Shown here: positions 32,201 through 41,666 of the stretch, piece after piece
How positions within the stretch are numbered: position 1 is the stretch's first letter
Layout of the letters: each line of letters opens with the position of its first letter
Assembly: GCA_963767835.1 (NCBI GenBank)
Contig: CAVYFY010000008.1
Span: 37,735 to 101,734 of the forward strand
DNA length: 64,000 nt
From: SIAQ01 sp963767835
Lineage (GTDB): Bacteria; Planctomycetota; Planctomycetia; Gemmatales; Gemmataceae
Direction of reading: 5' to 3'
Made by a program: the position numbers and the translations under genes
The notes under the pieces: model-generated
What the model was told of the DNA's origin: nothing
What the model saw: only the letters and a program-made list of their open reading frames with translations
Databases searched by the model: none

Positions 32201-35200
32201 CACGACCATTACCGCCTTCACCGCGAATCCGACCGAGCCGCCCACCACTGCCGACGTATTCGGGCAAACCGTGACGTTGACCGCGACCGTGGTTTCCAGT
32301 CAGGGCATCCCGACGGCCGGCCGCGTCGATTTCTATGACGGCGCGGTCACCACGACCAGCTCGCCGAACTACCTTGGCAGCGGCAACATCACGCTGGTCA
32401 CCACGCCCATCACTGCGGCGACGTGGTCCGCCAGCGCCGGCGGCACGGCCAGCATCACCGCCGCCAACTCGTTTGTCGTCGGCCAAACCGTGTTGATTTC
32501 CGGCGTGACGCCGGCCGCCTACAACGGCACCTTCACCCTTCTGAGCGCTACGAGCAGCAGCTTCACCTATGCCCTGCCGCTCACCTCCAGTCCCGGCTCC
32601 GGCACCGCTTTCGGCACCGCCGGCATCGCCAAGGCGATCCTGGCCACCAACGTCTTGTCGGTGGGCAGCCACACGCTCAGCGCTCAGTACAACGACGTTG
32701 CCCCCGACAACAACTACGGTCAAAGCCCAACCGTCACGATCAGCCCCTATGTGGTCAACCAGGCGTTGTCGAAGGTCATCGTCACGGCCAACACGCCATC
32801 CACGACGATCAGCGCTGCCGGCGGCTTTATCATTCCCGCGGTCGGCGGCTCGGTCACGACCACGGTCGCCTCCATCACTGGATTGACGCTCAACCAATAT
32901 GTTTACATCAGTGACGGCGTGCATACCATCGCGGCCCAGATCACCGGGTTCGGCGCCGGCACGAGCGTGACGTTCCAGACCGACACGCTGGTGGCGGGCA
33001 GCGCGGGAAACACCATGGCCAGCGGCGCCACCGTCCTGTTCAACGTGCCGATCTATGGCAACTCGCTGACCTTCACGGCCACCGTGACGGCGGTTGCTCC
33101 AGGCAGCGACCCCAATGCGGCGGACCCCATCCTGAGCGGCACGGTCACATTCTCCGACTCGTTGGACGGTTCGCTGGGCGCCGGCGTGCAAACCGGCGCG
33201 AACACCTGGACCATCACGACCACCGTCACGCAATTCGTCGCCGCCTCGCACACCATCACCGCCACGTATTCGGGCGACACGAATTTGATCGGGGTGAACG
33301 GGACCAACAACCCCGGCTCGCTGACTTACGTCGTCGCGCCCGCTGCCACCACCGTTTCGACGCCGATCCTGACCTCCCCCGCCGGCACGCCGGTCTACGG
33401 GCAGCCAATTACCCTTCAAGCCAGCGTCACCGGCAATGTCCCCGGAACGCCGGGCAACCCGACCACCGGCACCGTGACTTTCAAGGACGGCACCACCACG
33501 CTCGGCGTGGTCGATCTCAGCCTCACCGGGACCAACGTGGCGGTGCTGTCGCTATCTTCGCCAACGTTGGGGGCAGGCGTCACACACAATATCACCGCCA
33601 CTTACGCGCCGCCTGCCGCAGTGACGATGACGGGAACCACGGTGAGCGGCAACACGGCGGTTACCGTGAGTTCCACCGCCAATCTGCGGGCCGGCATGTT
33701 CGTCACCGGCGCGGGCATTCCAGGGGGCGCCACGATCGCGACCATTGTCAACGGCACGTCATTCACGCTCTCACAAGCCGCCACGGCGTCCGGATCGCCC
33801 ACGCTCTCCTTCGGCGCGGATTTCGCCGGCAGCGTTTCGGGCACTCTGGTGCAAAGCGTGAATCCCGCGCAGACCAGCGTCTCGGTTGCCTCGTCAACCG
33901 CTCCGTCCAATACGATCGGCTTGAACCAGGCGGTCACTTACACCGCCACCGTGGTAACGGTGGCACCGAGCTCGGCGCACCGGTCACTGCCGGCACGGTG
34001 AATTTCTATGACGTGGTCCCCACGCCGTTGACCACGACCAAGGCGATATTCACCATCACCAATGTCGGCGTCACTACCGGCGCCATCCCCGTCAATGCGA
34101 CCACCGGCATGGTGGTCGGCAATCTCCTCGCCATCACCGACGGCACGAGCACGATCGTCGGCACCATCACTGCCATCGTGGCCAACACCAGCGTGACGCT
34201 GACCACGGCGGCGGTCCTGGCCGGCAGCGCCGGCGGCACGATGAACACCAGCGCCGGCATCTTCGCCGCCACCAAGCTGAACGCATCGCCGCTCACCGTC
34301 AACGCCAGCACCGGCCAGGCCAGCGTCGCCACGACGTATACCTCGACGGCTTCGCTCGGAGCGCACACCATCTGGGCCAGTTACGTCCCGCCGACCTCGT
34401 CGCCGATCAATTACACCGCCAGCGCGGGCAATTTGATCGAAACGGTGCTCAAGGCAGCCGCCGTCAACGTTTCCGCCGTCAGCAACACCTGGGGCCAATC
34501 GCTCAACTACACCATCTCGGTGACCAGCCCGCAAGGAGGCAACCCCACCGGAACCGTGACGGCCATCGAAACCGTCAGCCTGGCCGGCCAGACGACCAGC
34601 GGCAGCACCACCGTCACCGTCCCCAGCACCATTTTCTTGACCACCGGCATGGCCGTCACCGGCGCCGGCATCCCGGCGAACACGACCATCGCCGTCGCGG
34701 GCCCGACCACGATCACCTTGAGCAACGCCGCCACAGCGACGTCGTCCAGCGTCCCGTTGACTTTCACGATCCAGCGGGGCAACACCGGCACGCTCAGCAT
34801 CGTCGGCGGTGTCTCCGAGACGACGATCACCATCCCGGCCGACACGCTTAATGCCGGTTCGCACAGCCTGACGTTCACCTACGTGGACACCTCCGCGACC
34901 CCGGTTTACGCCCAGAGTTCCACCACCATCAGCCAGACCGTCGCGGCGGCATCCACCACCGTGGCGTTGGCATCCTCCGCGCCGGGCACTTCCGAGGTCG
35001 GCCAATCCCTGACCTTCACCGCGACCCTGGCCGTCACTGCCACCAACCCGCCCGGCACTCCGGGCTTGCCCGCGAGCGGAACCGTCACCTTCAAGAATGG
35101 CACTGCCACGCTCGCCATCGTTACTCTCACCGGCAGCAACGTCAGCAGCGGCCCGATCACGGTCACGTATGGAACCCATATCGTAGTTACTTACACGACG

Positions 35201-36778
35201 GTGGGCCTCCTGCTGGGCAGCCACTCGATTACGGCACTCTACAGCGGCAGCGGCCCTGCCTCACCCAACTTCGGCGCCAGCACCAGCGCCGCTTTGACGC
35301 AAGTCGTCGCCGGCCAAGGTTCGCTCGGCACGCTCGCCCCCCTCGCCTGGACCGTCGGCCAGGCCTACCCGAGCACGGCGATCATCACATACACCCGCGG
35401 CGGCAATGCCGCCAACGCGGCCTCCGTCAGCACGGCTCCGCCATCGATATCCACCATGACCACCGCCAGCTTCGTCATCCAGGCGGTCAACGGCGCCACC
35501 ATCAATATTAGCGTGCTCTCCACGACAGGATTCGCGGTCGGCCAATATCTCTCCATCAGCAGCGGCGCCAACTCGATTGGCGCCCTCGTGACGGCCGTCG
35601 GCACGAACACGCTGACGATCCAGACGGTGTACATGGTCTCGGGCAGCGTGGGCAGCACCATGGCCAGCGGCGCGCTCATCTACGTGGTCCCCGCCGCGTT
35701 CGGCTCCCCCTCCAATGTTCTGCTGCCCGGCTTGACCGTCGCCGTGACCACCGGCACCACCCTGACCGTCAGCGGCACGCCGACCACGCCCGGCGTCTAT
35801 ACGACCACCGTCTTCGTCACCGACGCAGCCGGCGTCACCGTCGAACGCACCTATACCGTCACCATCAACGCCCAGGCCACGCTAGGCCCGATCGTCGTCT
35901 CGACACCGGCGCCGCCCGCCCTACCCTCCTACAGGTCCCCCTATTCGGGCAGCATCACGATCTCGGGCGGCACCGGTCCGTTCACCCTGCTGGCGATTAC
36001 CGGCGGCGCCCTGCCCACGGGCTTGGCGGCCACGCTTTCCGGCACGCATATCACCATCAGCGGCACTCCCACCGCCATCGGCACGTTCAACTTCACCATG
36101 AACGTCAAGGACGCTGCCGGCGTCGTCACGAGCATGCCCTACAGCATCACGATCCACCCGGCGGTGACATCCGTCGCCCTCGTCAGTTCCTCGACGACGC
36201 CTTTGCTTGGCACGGGTGTGACGTTCACGGCCACGGTGACCTCGCCCGTTGGCACGCTTACCACCGGCTCCTTCCAGTTCTTCCTGGATGGCTCCAGCAC
36301 GCCGTTCGCGACCGTCGCGCTCAACGGGACGACCAACCACGTCACGACGCCGCCGCTCACGACGATGACCCTCGGCACGCACACGGTCACCGCAACCTAT
36401 ATTCCTCCAGTCAATTCCACCTTCGGCGGCAGCAACTCGAACACGGTGACCGAAAACGTCGTGAACACGATGCTCGCTTTGAGCGCGTCCAACACCAGGC
36501 CGAATCCGAACCAGGCCGTGACGTTCCTCGCCACGCTCACCGCCGTCGGCGCATCCCCCTCGCCGAGCGACGTCATCAAATTCTACGACAACGGCGTCTT
36601 CATCGGCAGCGTGAGCTTGAGCGGCAGCGGTCCATACACCGCCAGCCTGACCACGAGCTTCGCCAGCGGCACCAATGACATCACCGCCGTCTTCCCCGCC
36701 GACATCTCCGCGGGGCTCGACGCAGCGAGTTCCCCCGTGGTGGTCGTGACCGTCAATGGCTTGCGGCAAGGCGGCTAA
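14257..36778 (+). CDS. Giant modular surface protein, five frameshifts
   Basis: One gene of about 7,508 codons, read in six ORFs with breaks near 22280, 23400, 27390, 31590 and 33970. Each break fits one missing base, and domain text resumes at once (for example NQGGANTWLG after 23405). The N-terminus has a basic segment and the planctomycete export motif MEELETRLAPS (residues 32-42). Order of parts: autotransporter-type beta-strand repeats (14.4-19.4 kb), a BNR/sialidase-like propeller (19.4-22.2 kb, GGAWKTEDGGLTW), more beta-strand repeats, FN3-like units (25.0-25.9 kb, SYNIYRS), beta-strand repeats, then Ig-like and putative-Ig domains to the stop. It is probably a secreted or cell-surface adhesin or sheath protein; no catalytic site was identified. 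Confidence 0.8.
17038..34775 (+). repeat. About 14 copies of a roughly 60-residue module
   Basis: A protein repeat with the pattern G-T-T-x-S-G-S-x-x-V-T, then VGMxVSGxGIPAGTTI, then ITLxxxATATG and LTF. Copies start near 17038, 20062, 23950, 24330, 24595, 24820, 25855, 26115, 27640, 30445, 30652, 30860, 33625 and 34585. They are scattered among other domains of the giant protein. Confidence 0.7.
31605..35690 (+). repeat. Five copies of an ISDG-type module
   Basis: A second repeat of about 60 residues: T-x-G-x-x-x-G-Q-Y-x-x-I-S-D-G, then a Q-T stretch, then AGSAGNTMASGA. Copies lie near 31605-31790, 31840-32035, 32845-33040, 34050-34260 and 35490-35690, always beside Ig-like domains of the giant protein. 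Confidence 0.65.
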
Positions 36779-37114
36779 GGAAGCAAAAAAGGAAGGGAGG
36801 ATCCGCACAATCCTGGCTCCCTGCGATGCTAATTCTCTCAGCCAGGCAAGCGGGGCAAGGGATGCCAAAGAACCGGCTGTAGCGATCATCCGATCCCTTC
36901 CGCCCGTAGCGGCTTCAATCCATTCCGCGCTGCTTCAATATTGCCCCCAGCCCTTCCGATGATGGAAGAGACCGTAGATCGGCCAGATTCTGGCCGTTCC
37001 ACCGTCCCCACTTTCGATCGGCCACCTGGGATTGCAGCGCGCGTTTGGAAGCGTGCGCTGAAGCTGCCGGCGCGTGTGCAAGCGCCATTCGTTTAGCGGC
37101 ATGGAGGCCGTGCA
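36779..37114. other. Intergenic region, no gene seen
   Basis: A 336-base stretch between the giant gene and the BBP7 gene. I see no supported ORF or RNA gene. A GGAGG ribosome site for the next gene is at 37103-37107. Confidence 0.5.
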
Positions 37115-38801
37115 ATGACCCGGGACCGCACCAAATATACGCGTGTATATGTAAGTGAGATATGGTATCTCAGGACATTGGGGCGCAGGTCACGGCTCCC
37201 CGTGATTTTGACGCTCCTTGCGGTTGCCCCCAGTGCCATGGCTCAGCAAGCCAATCCTTACGCGCAGCAGAATCCCTACGCCCAGGCCGCGGCTCAGCCG
37301 AACCCGTACGCCCAGCCCACAGCGCCCAATCCTTACGCGCAACCCAATCCCTATGCTCAGCCGCTGCGGCAGGTCCAGTATCCCTATGGATATTACGGTG
37401 CGCCTGCGTATTCCTATCCGCCGGCCGGCTACGGTGCGACGGCTTACGGGTACAATAACGGCTACGGCGTCAATTATTACTACGTGCAAAATCCCTACGC
37501 GAATTATGGGCCGTATCGCCCCGCCGTTGCCGCGCCGGCGTCAGCGCCATCGCCTGGCTGGCCCGAGCCCTTGCAGCCGAATCCGCCCCTGCCGGTTGAG
37601 CCCGAATCCGATCATGTTCCGCTCGAAGGCGAGGCGGCCTGTGAGGCGCATGCGCCGGCGAACTGCTTCCGCCGGCCCACCGCGGAATGCATGTGGATTG
37701 ACGCCGGCTACCCCGCCACGTTCATTCGGCCCATGCGCATGAATTCGGCGCTCGTGACCACGGGGTCGGCCGCCGACCCGCTGCCGGGCGCTCTCGGGCA
37801 GCCGGGCACTGCCGTTCTGTTCGGACAGAACAGCACCGATTTTGGCCTTTTCTCTGGCGTCCGTATGGAACTCGGCGTCTTCCTTGACCGGGAGAATCGC
37901 TTCTCCCTCGATGTGAGCGGCTTGTATCTGCTCGCCAACAATCAGAATTTCTACGCCGCCGGCGGCGCGAACGGACTTCCCGTGATCTCCCGCCCCTTCT
38001 TCGATGTGCTCACGCAGTTCGATCACCAGGCCGTCTTTGCCAACACCGGACCGCTTGGCTCGCCCACCGGCTCGTACCAGGGCTCAATCGGCATTGACGT
38101 TAAGTCCCAATTTACGGGAGGCGAAATTAACGCCCGCTTCCATCAATACGTCCAGGACCGCTTTCATTTCGATTTCCTCGGCGGCTTCCGCTATCAGCGC
38201 CTGGAGGAATCCTTGAATATCCAGGAGCAGGTCGCGCCGATCCAGGGGAATTCCATTCCGTTCCTGGGCGCCGAATTATGGCGCCCCCGATTACTTGACC
38301 GATCAAGACCATTTTCACACATTGAACCAGTTCTTCGGGCCGCAGATCGGCGCCCGCATCTCCTGGGAAGAACGCTGGTTCACGCTCGACGGCTTCTGCA
38401 AACTCGCCCTGGGCGCCACCGTCGAGCACACCGACATTAATGGCTCGACCACTCTGATCAACCCCAGCGGTTTCCAGACCGCCAACGGCGGCATTCTCGC
38501 CTTGCCCTCCAACAGCGGCAGCTTCAACCGCACGGTCTTCGGCGCCCTGCCCGAGTTCGGCTTCGACATCGGCGTCAACCTCACCCCGAACGTTCGCGTT
38601 AAGCTCGGCTACTCGATCCTTCTGTGGAACAAGGTCCTCCGCCCCGGCGAACAATACGACGTCTCGCTCAACCCCAATCAAATTCCCGGCAGCCCGTTCT
38701 ACGGCAGCAACACGCCCGGACCAGCCGCCCCGCTCTACCGCTTCCACGACGAATTCTTCTGGGCCAATTCGTTCAATCTGGGGCTGGAAGTGCATTTCTA
38801 A
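37115..38801 (+). CDS. BBP7-family outer-membrane beta-barrel, one frameshift
   Basis: A planctomycete outer-membrane barrel of about 561 residues after joining two frames. It has a signal peptide (ending near SAMAQQ), then six or so NPYAQ pentapeptide repeats and a Tyr/Pro/Gly-rich linker up to about residue 150, then the BBP7 barrel. The barrel starts at CMWIDAGYPATFIRP, contains FLGGFRYQRLEESL and TNQFFGPQ-like text (LNQFFGPQIGARISW), and ends in an aromatic residue (LGLEVHF), as outer-membrane barrels do. One extra base lies near 38270-38285. GGAGG stands 7 bases before the ATG. The export of the giant protein next door could use the same envelope route; that is inference. Confidence 0.82.
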
Positions 38802-38820
38802 TAACACACGGAGGAGTACG

Positions 38821-39228
38821 GTGAACGCCGAGCAAGCGAAGGTGATGGAGTTGTGCGCTCAGGGAGCTCTGTCGGGCGCACTCACCTTTCCCGAAATCGT
38901 AGGCCGACTCGCTGCCATCGGGCTGGAACGCTACCACGCCGACTATAGCCGGCAGGAGATCACGTACTACCTCCCGAATGGCGATTCACTGGTCGTGCCG
39001 GCGCCGCATCCCGCTCATGAGACGGCCAACGAATTCTCCACATCAGCTGTCGCCGCCGCGGTTCGCCAAAGTCAGCGAAACGAGCACACGTACCTCGATT
39101 TCGTCCGCAAGACGATGGCGGCCGGCTGCGTGGGATATTTCGTGCAGATCACGGGCCGTTGCGTGATTTACTTTGGCCGCACGGGAGAGAGCCACGTGGA
39201 GCATTTCCCACCGGCGCCAGCGGAATAA
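38821..39228 (+). CDS. DUF1398 family protein
   Basis: A 135-residue cytoplasmic protein of the DUF1398 family. The family pattern is clear: GALTFPEIVGRLAAIGLERYH, then SRQEITYYLPNGDS, a middle with VRQSQRNEHTYLDF, and MAAGCVGYFVQITGRCVIYFG near the end, closing in HVEHFPP. The function of the family is not established. The start codon is GTG with a strong GGAGGA site 4-9 bases upstream, 17 bases after the barrel gene's stop, so the two may be cotranscribed. Confidence 0.85.
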   Translation: MNAEQAKVMELCAQGALSGALTFPEIVGRLAAIGLERYHADYSRQEITYYLPNGDSLVVPAPHPAHETANEFSTSAVAAAVRQSQRNEHTYLDFVRKTMAAGCVGYFVQITGRCVIYFGRTGESHVEHFPPAPAE

Positions 39229-39235
39229 AATTGAT

Positions 39236-39310
39236 TCGGGGCGACAGGATTCGAACCTGCGACTTCGTGGTCCCAAACCACGCGCTCTAGCCAAGCTGAG
39301 CTACGCCCCG
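39236..39310 (-). tRNA. tRNA-Pro (UGG)
   Basis: A complete tRNA on the minus strand: acceptor CGGGGCG pairing with CGCCCCG, a D-arm with AGCTCAG, an anticodon stem CGTGG/CCACG around loop TTTGGGA (anticodon UGG), and a T-arm with GGTTCGAATCC. The 3' CCA is not encoded. Confidence 0.95.
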
Positions 39311-39334
39311 TGCGATCAAGTTACCGTGACTGGT

Positions 39335-39856
39335 TTATTCATTCAAGCGGAATGAGTCCAGGAAAGTTGCCGTGTCCTTGGACGCGAACACCGTGCCGTT
39401 GCCAAGCACCATCACCTGGTAGAGCCGATTCTTGGCCAGGTAAATCCGCATCTTGGCGACGACTTCGCCGTCTTTTTCGATGACGATCTCACGGCCAGGA
39501 TGCCCCTTGAGCATGATCGGATCATCGCTGCGTTTCTTGCCGCGTGCGCTGCTGATGGCGCCGTCCCGAGCCTGATCGAGCCGCTTGTCCACATCGGCTT
39601 TCGTGAGATCGCCGGTCGGGAAATCGCAATAACTGACGACGAACAGCGTATCGTTGCGTCCCTCGGCGACCTGCATCACCACGTTCAACGTCCCCGTCGC
39701 GGTCTTGACGGTCTGCTTCTTTTCCGTTGGCACAGCCGGCATCGCCACCCTGAACCCCGCGTCCTTGGGGGCGACCATCTTCCAGCCCGCCGGCACATCA
39801 TCCTGGACCGCGCCAAGCAAGATCGGCAACGCCAGGCTCCAGCAGTACGGCCCCAT
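39335..39856 (-). CDS. Hypothetical secreted protein
   Basis: A product of about 173 residues starting at MGPYCWSLALPILL with a signal peptide. The mature part (VPAGWKMVAPKDAGFRVAMPAVP, then FVVSYCDFP and a C-terminal LYQVMVLG) resembles small periplasmic proteins of the PsbP/DUF1795 type, but I cannot place it firmly. The ATG at 39856 was preferred over upstream ones because it has GAGGG 8 bases before it and gives a clean signal peptide. It lies downstream of parB in the same direction, with a large inverted repeat between the two. Confidence 0.55.
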   Translation of the reverse strand: MGPYCWSLALPILLGAVQDDVPAGWKMVAPKDAGFRVAMPAVPTEKKQTVKTATGTLNVVMQVAEGRNDTLFVVSYCDFPTGDLTKADVDKRLDQARDGAISSARGKKRSDDPIMLKGHPGREIVIEKDGEVVAKMRIYLAKNRLYQVMVLGNGTVFASKDTATFLDSFRLNE

Positions 39857-39892
39857 TATTATGACCCTCGCAATCGGCGACGGGTTCATTGT

Positions 39893-39988
39893 AATACGAA
39901 TCACGAAGACACGAAAGAACGAAAACACGAAAGAAGACGGTGAGTCCCTTTCGTGATTTTGTTCTTTCGTGTTTTCGTGATTCGTATT
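39893..39988. repeat. 41-bp inverted repeat after parB
   Basis: Arms 39893-39933 and 39948-39988 match with about three mismatches around a 14-base loop and consist of repeated CACGAAAGAAC-like words. The right arm ends directly at the parB stop codon. It could form a large hairpin and act as a terminator or RNA stabiliser. Confidence 0.75.
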
Positions 39989-40843
39989 TCAGCGCCGCAG
40001 CACTTCCAGCAGCCGCTCGAAATCGTCATTCGATTCGAAGCGCAGGACGATCTGCCCGCGATCCTTGCCGCGCAGCTTGATTTCGATGGGCGTCGCCAAT
40101 TTCTGCCGTAGTTCATCCTCAAGGCCCTTGACGTGAGCGGTCTTCTCGACGGCTGGCGTCGCTTCATGCGCTCCGCCATTCGTCTCGCCGTTGTCGTCCT
40201 TGCGTTCGCGGAGGATCGCTTCCGTCGCTTTCACGCTCAGGCCCATCGCGACGATCTGTTTGAAGACCGCCACTTGCCGTTCTTTGCTGCGGATACTCTT
40301 GAGCAGCTTGGCGTGCGCTTCGGTGATCTGGTTGAGCCGAACGCCTTCTTGCACTTCCGGGGCGAGATCGAGCAAGGCGACGAGATTGGAGACGCTGGAG
40401 CGCGCCATGCCGAGCCGTTTGGCGAGCTGTTCGTGATTGAGATTGAAGCGGTCGAGATAGTCCTTGAAGCCGTGCGCTTTCTCGATGGGGTTGAGATCCG
40501 TGCGCTGGATGTTCTCGATCAGGGCCGCCTCGAAAGCTTCCTGATCGTTGAAATTGACGACGCGCACCGGCACCGATTCCAGCCCCGCTTCCTGGGCGGC
40601 GCGCAACCGACGCTCGCCGGCGACAATTTGATAGCGCTCGCCGAGGTGCCGAACCACGATCGGCTGCAAGATGCCATGCGTTTTGACGCTCTCGCACAGC
40701 GACGTGATCTCGTCGGCGTCGAAGGTTTTGCGCGGCTGATGCGGATTATGATCGAGCAGATTAACAGCGACTTCGTTCATGGGATCAGTCCACTCGGTGG
40801 CCAACAAGGCATCCAGCCCGCGGCCAAGCCGTTTCTTCTCCAT
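39989..40843 (-). CDS. parB: Chromosome-partitioning protein ParB
   Basis: An intact 284-residue ParB/Spo0J protein, a CTP-dependent DNA clamp that loads at parS and spreads to organise the chromosome origin. The N-terminal helix is KKRLGRGLDALLA. The CTPase/ParB N-domain has HNPHQPRK, GILQPIVVR and the catalytic GERR motif in VAGERRLRAAQEAG, then ENIQRTDLNPIE. A helix-turn-helix domain follows (HEQLAKRLGMARSSVSNL), and the C-terminal dimer domain ends in LEVLRR. GGAGG stands 6 bases before the ATG at 40843. No parA is adjacent. Three parS-like palindromes lie within 4.6 kb. Confidence 0.93.
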   Translation of the reverse strand: MEKKRLGRGLDALLATEWTDPMNEVAVNLLDHNPHQPRKTFDADEITSLCESVKTHGILQPIVVRHLGERYQIVAGERRLRAAQEAGLESVPVRVVNFNDQEAFEAALIENIQRTDLNPIEKAHGFKDYLDRFNLNHEQLAKRLGMARSSVSNLVALLDLAPEVQEGVRLNQITEAHAKLLKSIRSKERQVAVFKQIVAMGLSVKATEAILRERKDDNGETNGGAHEATPAVEKTAHVKGLEDELRQKLATPIEIKLRGKDRGQIVLRFESNDDFERLLEVLRR

Positions 40844-40931
40844 AATGTTCCTCCGTGCAGGTGGGAGATGGGCCGCTTGGACTGTAACACGAAGGCCGGG
40901 GAAAATACAAGGTCGGCAGACGGGATGCAAT

Positions 40932-40947
40932 TGTTCCGCGCGGAACA
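40932..40947. promoter_or_regulatory. parS-like site 1
   Basis: A perfect 16-bp palindrome TGTTCCGCGCGGAACA, 89 bases upstream of the parB start; the palindrome extends to 22 bp here (40929-40950). It matches the parS consensus TGTTTCACGTGAAACA at the outer TGTT, C and CG positions. Confidence 0.75.
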
Positions 40948-41019
40948 ATTTGCGGAATCGTGAGATGCTTCGTAACATGGCAGTGGAGCAATCACTTTTC
41001 GAGCAGGTGCGGAATCATC

Positions 41020-41205
41020 ATGGGACGATTCGTCTGCAAACACTGTGGAAAAACGATCCACGACATGGCGCATTTATGCATCCGTTGCGGAAACGCGCAA
41101 CCTCCGATGTCATGGGGCCAGTTTGGCTTTACAATGGCGGCGTTTCTTGTTTGCGTCGCGATGGCGCTCGGTTGTTTCGTAATGTTGTTCAAGCTCCTTG
41201 GATGA
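41020..41205 (+). CDS. Small zinc-ribbon membrane protein
   Basis: A 61-residue protein: an N-terminal zinc ribbon (CKHCGKTI and CIRCGNAQ, two CxxC pairs) followed by a hydrophobic segment (about 35-58, FTMAAFLVCVAMALGCFVM). Such proteins are common and mostly without assigned function. The start ATG has only a weak GCGGA site. It lies divergent from parB just past parS site 1. Confidence 0.55.
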   Translation: MGRFVCKHCGKTIHDMAHLCIRCGNAQPPMSWGQFGFTMAAFLVCVAMALGCFVMLFKLLG

Positions 41206-41666
41206 ACGGAGTTTCGTTGCAATGCCGGGGGTGTGGTTGCGTGCTTGAAATGAATTGACGCAATTCCCTGGTCCACAAGAAGTTCCCACGCAAAAATTCG
41301 TTTCACCTTATCGGCCCGGCAGCGTCGCCCAAGACTGCCCCATAAACTGCTCTTTTTTTCCCCGATGAAGTTGTAGTAAGATTTCGCTCGTCAGGTGGCC
41401 GGAACCATCTGACGCAGGCCGGGACCACGGATGATCCCAGGCTCAAGAGAAGAGGAATGGATGCCTGCCTCTCGTTGCTTCACACCGACCCATCGATCTG
41501 CTCACACGATTTTCACCCCTCTCGATCTTGACCGCGTTTAGTCGCTTCGTGGGATGCTGCGAACGCTAAACGTAAACGACAACTCAACGCGCGTCCGCGC
41601 GCGTTGCCGTCCCCTGTGCGCCTGCGAGTGTTGCTCCCTTTTTGGCCAAGCCGAAAGGAACAGAGA
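41206..41666. other. Intergenic region, no gene seen
   Basis: A 461-base stretch before the PseG-like gene. Only very short ORFs occur. The AAAGGA site before the next ATG is at 41655-41660. No RNA gene was recognised. Confidence 0.45.

Noticed and set aside
22270..34000. Programmed ribosomal frameshifting as the cause of the five breaks in the giant gene
   Set aside because: No slippery heptamer or shared stem-loop is seen at the junctions, and similar single-base breaks occur in many unrelated genes here.
40932..40947. Palindrome as a LexA or general repressor operator
   Set aside because: The length, TGTT/AACA ends and repeated occurrence next to parB fit parS better; no regulator gene is linked to all three copies.
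40133..40963. 276-codon ORF antisense to parB
   Set aside because: It lies wholly over the well-supported parB gene and has no ribosome site or recognisable domain.
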